From Gammaproteobacteria bacterium (GTDB taxonomy: Bacteria; Pseudomonadota; Gammaproteobacteria; Granulosicoccales; Granulosicoccaceae), in the NCBI GenBank assembly GCA_020444765.1, contig JAGRHW010000210.1, positions 1-6,389 on the forward strand: a stretch of DNA of 6,389 bases, read 5' to 3'. Positions 6,008 to 6,389 of the stretch are shown piece by piece. The notes under the pieces are model-generated. The model made no database searches, was not told the DNA's origin, and was given only the letters and a program-made list of their open reading frames with translations. The translations under genes and the position numbers were made by a program. The stretch's first letter is position 1. Each line of letters starts with the position of its first letter.

Positions 6008-6389
6008 CTATAGGCCTTGCTTTTTCTGCATCCACTGGCTGGGGGTGATGCCGGTAATGCGCAGGAACTCACGGTTGAAATTCGATTTGGTGTTAAAACC
6101 GCTTGCCAGCATCGCCGAGGTGACGCTTTCACCGCGATCAAGTACCTGACAGGCGTGCTCAACCCGGTATTTGTTGACATAACGGGACACATTTTCTCCT
6201 GTCGTGCGGTTGATCGCCGTTGAGACCTGCTTGGCCGGATAGCCAAGCCGTCGCGCAATCCGCGACAGGGTCAGGTCAGGATCGAGATAAAGCTTCTGAC
6301 TGACGATCAGACCTTCCAGTTCGCTCATGATCTTTGCAACCGGCAGATCCGGAACGTTTTGCGGGGTGGGGGAGGGAATCGGTGCATCT
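6008..6389 (-). CDS. AraC-family transcriptional regulator, C-terminal DNA-binding part (5' end outside window)
   Basis: The last 126 residues are visible, read leftward from 6388 and ending at TAG 6010-6008. They hold a proline-rich linker (DAPIPSPTPQNVPDLPVAKI) and then the two helix-turn-helix units of the AraC/XylS family: LTLSRIARRLGYPAKQVSTAINRTTG and SVTSAMLASGFNTKSNFNREFLRITGITPSQWM. The latter contains the family-typical GF.TKSNFNREF. The methionine at 6328 is internal, because the frame stays open to the window edge and that ATG would cut the linker; the true start lies beyond 6389. The N-terminal sensor is not visible. This subtype (LYLDPDLTL, SNFNREF) often occurs with membrane-spanning or other non-arabinose-type N-termini, so the signal cannot be predicted. 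It may or may not regulate the convergent serpin; no shared control region is visible. Confidence 0.9.
   Translation of the reverse strand, partial: DAPIPSPTPQNVPDLPVAKIMSELEGLIVSQKLYLDPDLTLSRIARRLGYPAKQVSTAINRTTGENVSRYVNKYRVEHACQVLDRGESVTSAMLASGFNTKSNFNREFLRITGITPSQWMQKKQGL

Noticed and set aside
5677..6258. Minus-strand frame of 193 codons spanning the serpin 3' end and the AraC gene
   Set aside because: It overlaps two well-supported genes in another frame, and its product is low-complexity and shows no family motif.
6008..6328. Reading the AraC gene as a complete 106-residue protein starting at 6328
   Set aside because: The frame is open to the window edge through a proline-rich linker, and the family normally has an N-terminal sensor domain, so this ATG is internal.
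4672..6389. Serpin and AraC gene as a defence or toxin-antitoxin pair
   Set aside because: They are convergent rather than co-transcribed, neither resembles a toxin or antitoxin, and no mobile-element signature surrounds them.

Overview
The window reads as ordinary, moderately GC-rich gammaproteobacterial chromosome. This rests on the Fur-type operators, the TonB-dependent receptor closest to CirA/IrgA-type catecholate receptors, and the PepSY/flavodoxin pairing. The genus cannot be named from the sequence. Five genes are supported with reasonable confidence, two of them cut by the window edges. No RNA gene, insertion sequence, CRISPR array or prophage element was seen.

Layout: (1) 1-292, plus strand: C-terminal end of a HAD-superfamily IIA hydrolase, followed by a nested hairpin terminator. 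(2) 364-1746, minus strand: a PepSY-associated membrane protein, then a membrane-anchored flavodoxin-domain protein, probably one transcription unit. (3) 1747-2161: a divergent control region with three Fur-box-like sites, one on the PepSY side and a tandem pair on the receptor side. (4) 2162-4447, plus strand: a complete 761-residue TonB-dependent outer-membrane receptor with its own terminator. (5) 4448-4671: a terminator, a perfect 18-bp inverted repeat, and a promoter and ribosome-binding site for the next gene. (6) 4672-5973, plus strand: a serpin predicted to be an outer-membrane lipoprotein, with an intact inhibitory-type hinge. (7) 6008-6389, minus strand: the DNA-binding C-terminus of an AraC-family regulator, convergent with the serpin.

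The receptor and the divergent PepSY/flavodoxin pair form a plausible iron-regulated uptake module. The receptor would import a ferric siderophore. The inner-membrane pair could supply electrons to reduce the iron; this step is inferred. The commonly seen PepSY-flavodoxin reductase fusions also carry an FAD/NAD(P)H module, which is absent here, so the electron donor must be encoded elsewhere if the model is right. The serpin looks like a separate unit with its own promoter. The most unusual items are the split, reductase-less flavodoxin/PepSY pair, the lipoprotein serpin, and the hairpin between the receptor and the serpin. Nothing seen amounts to a clearly new biological system.
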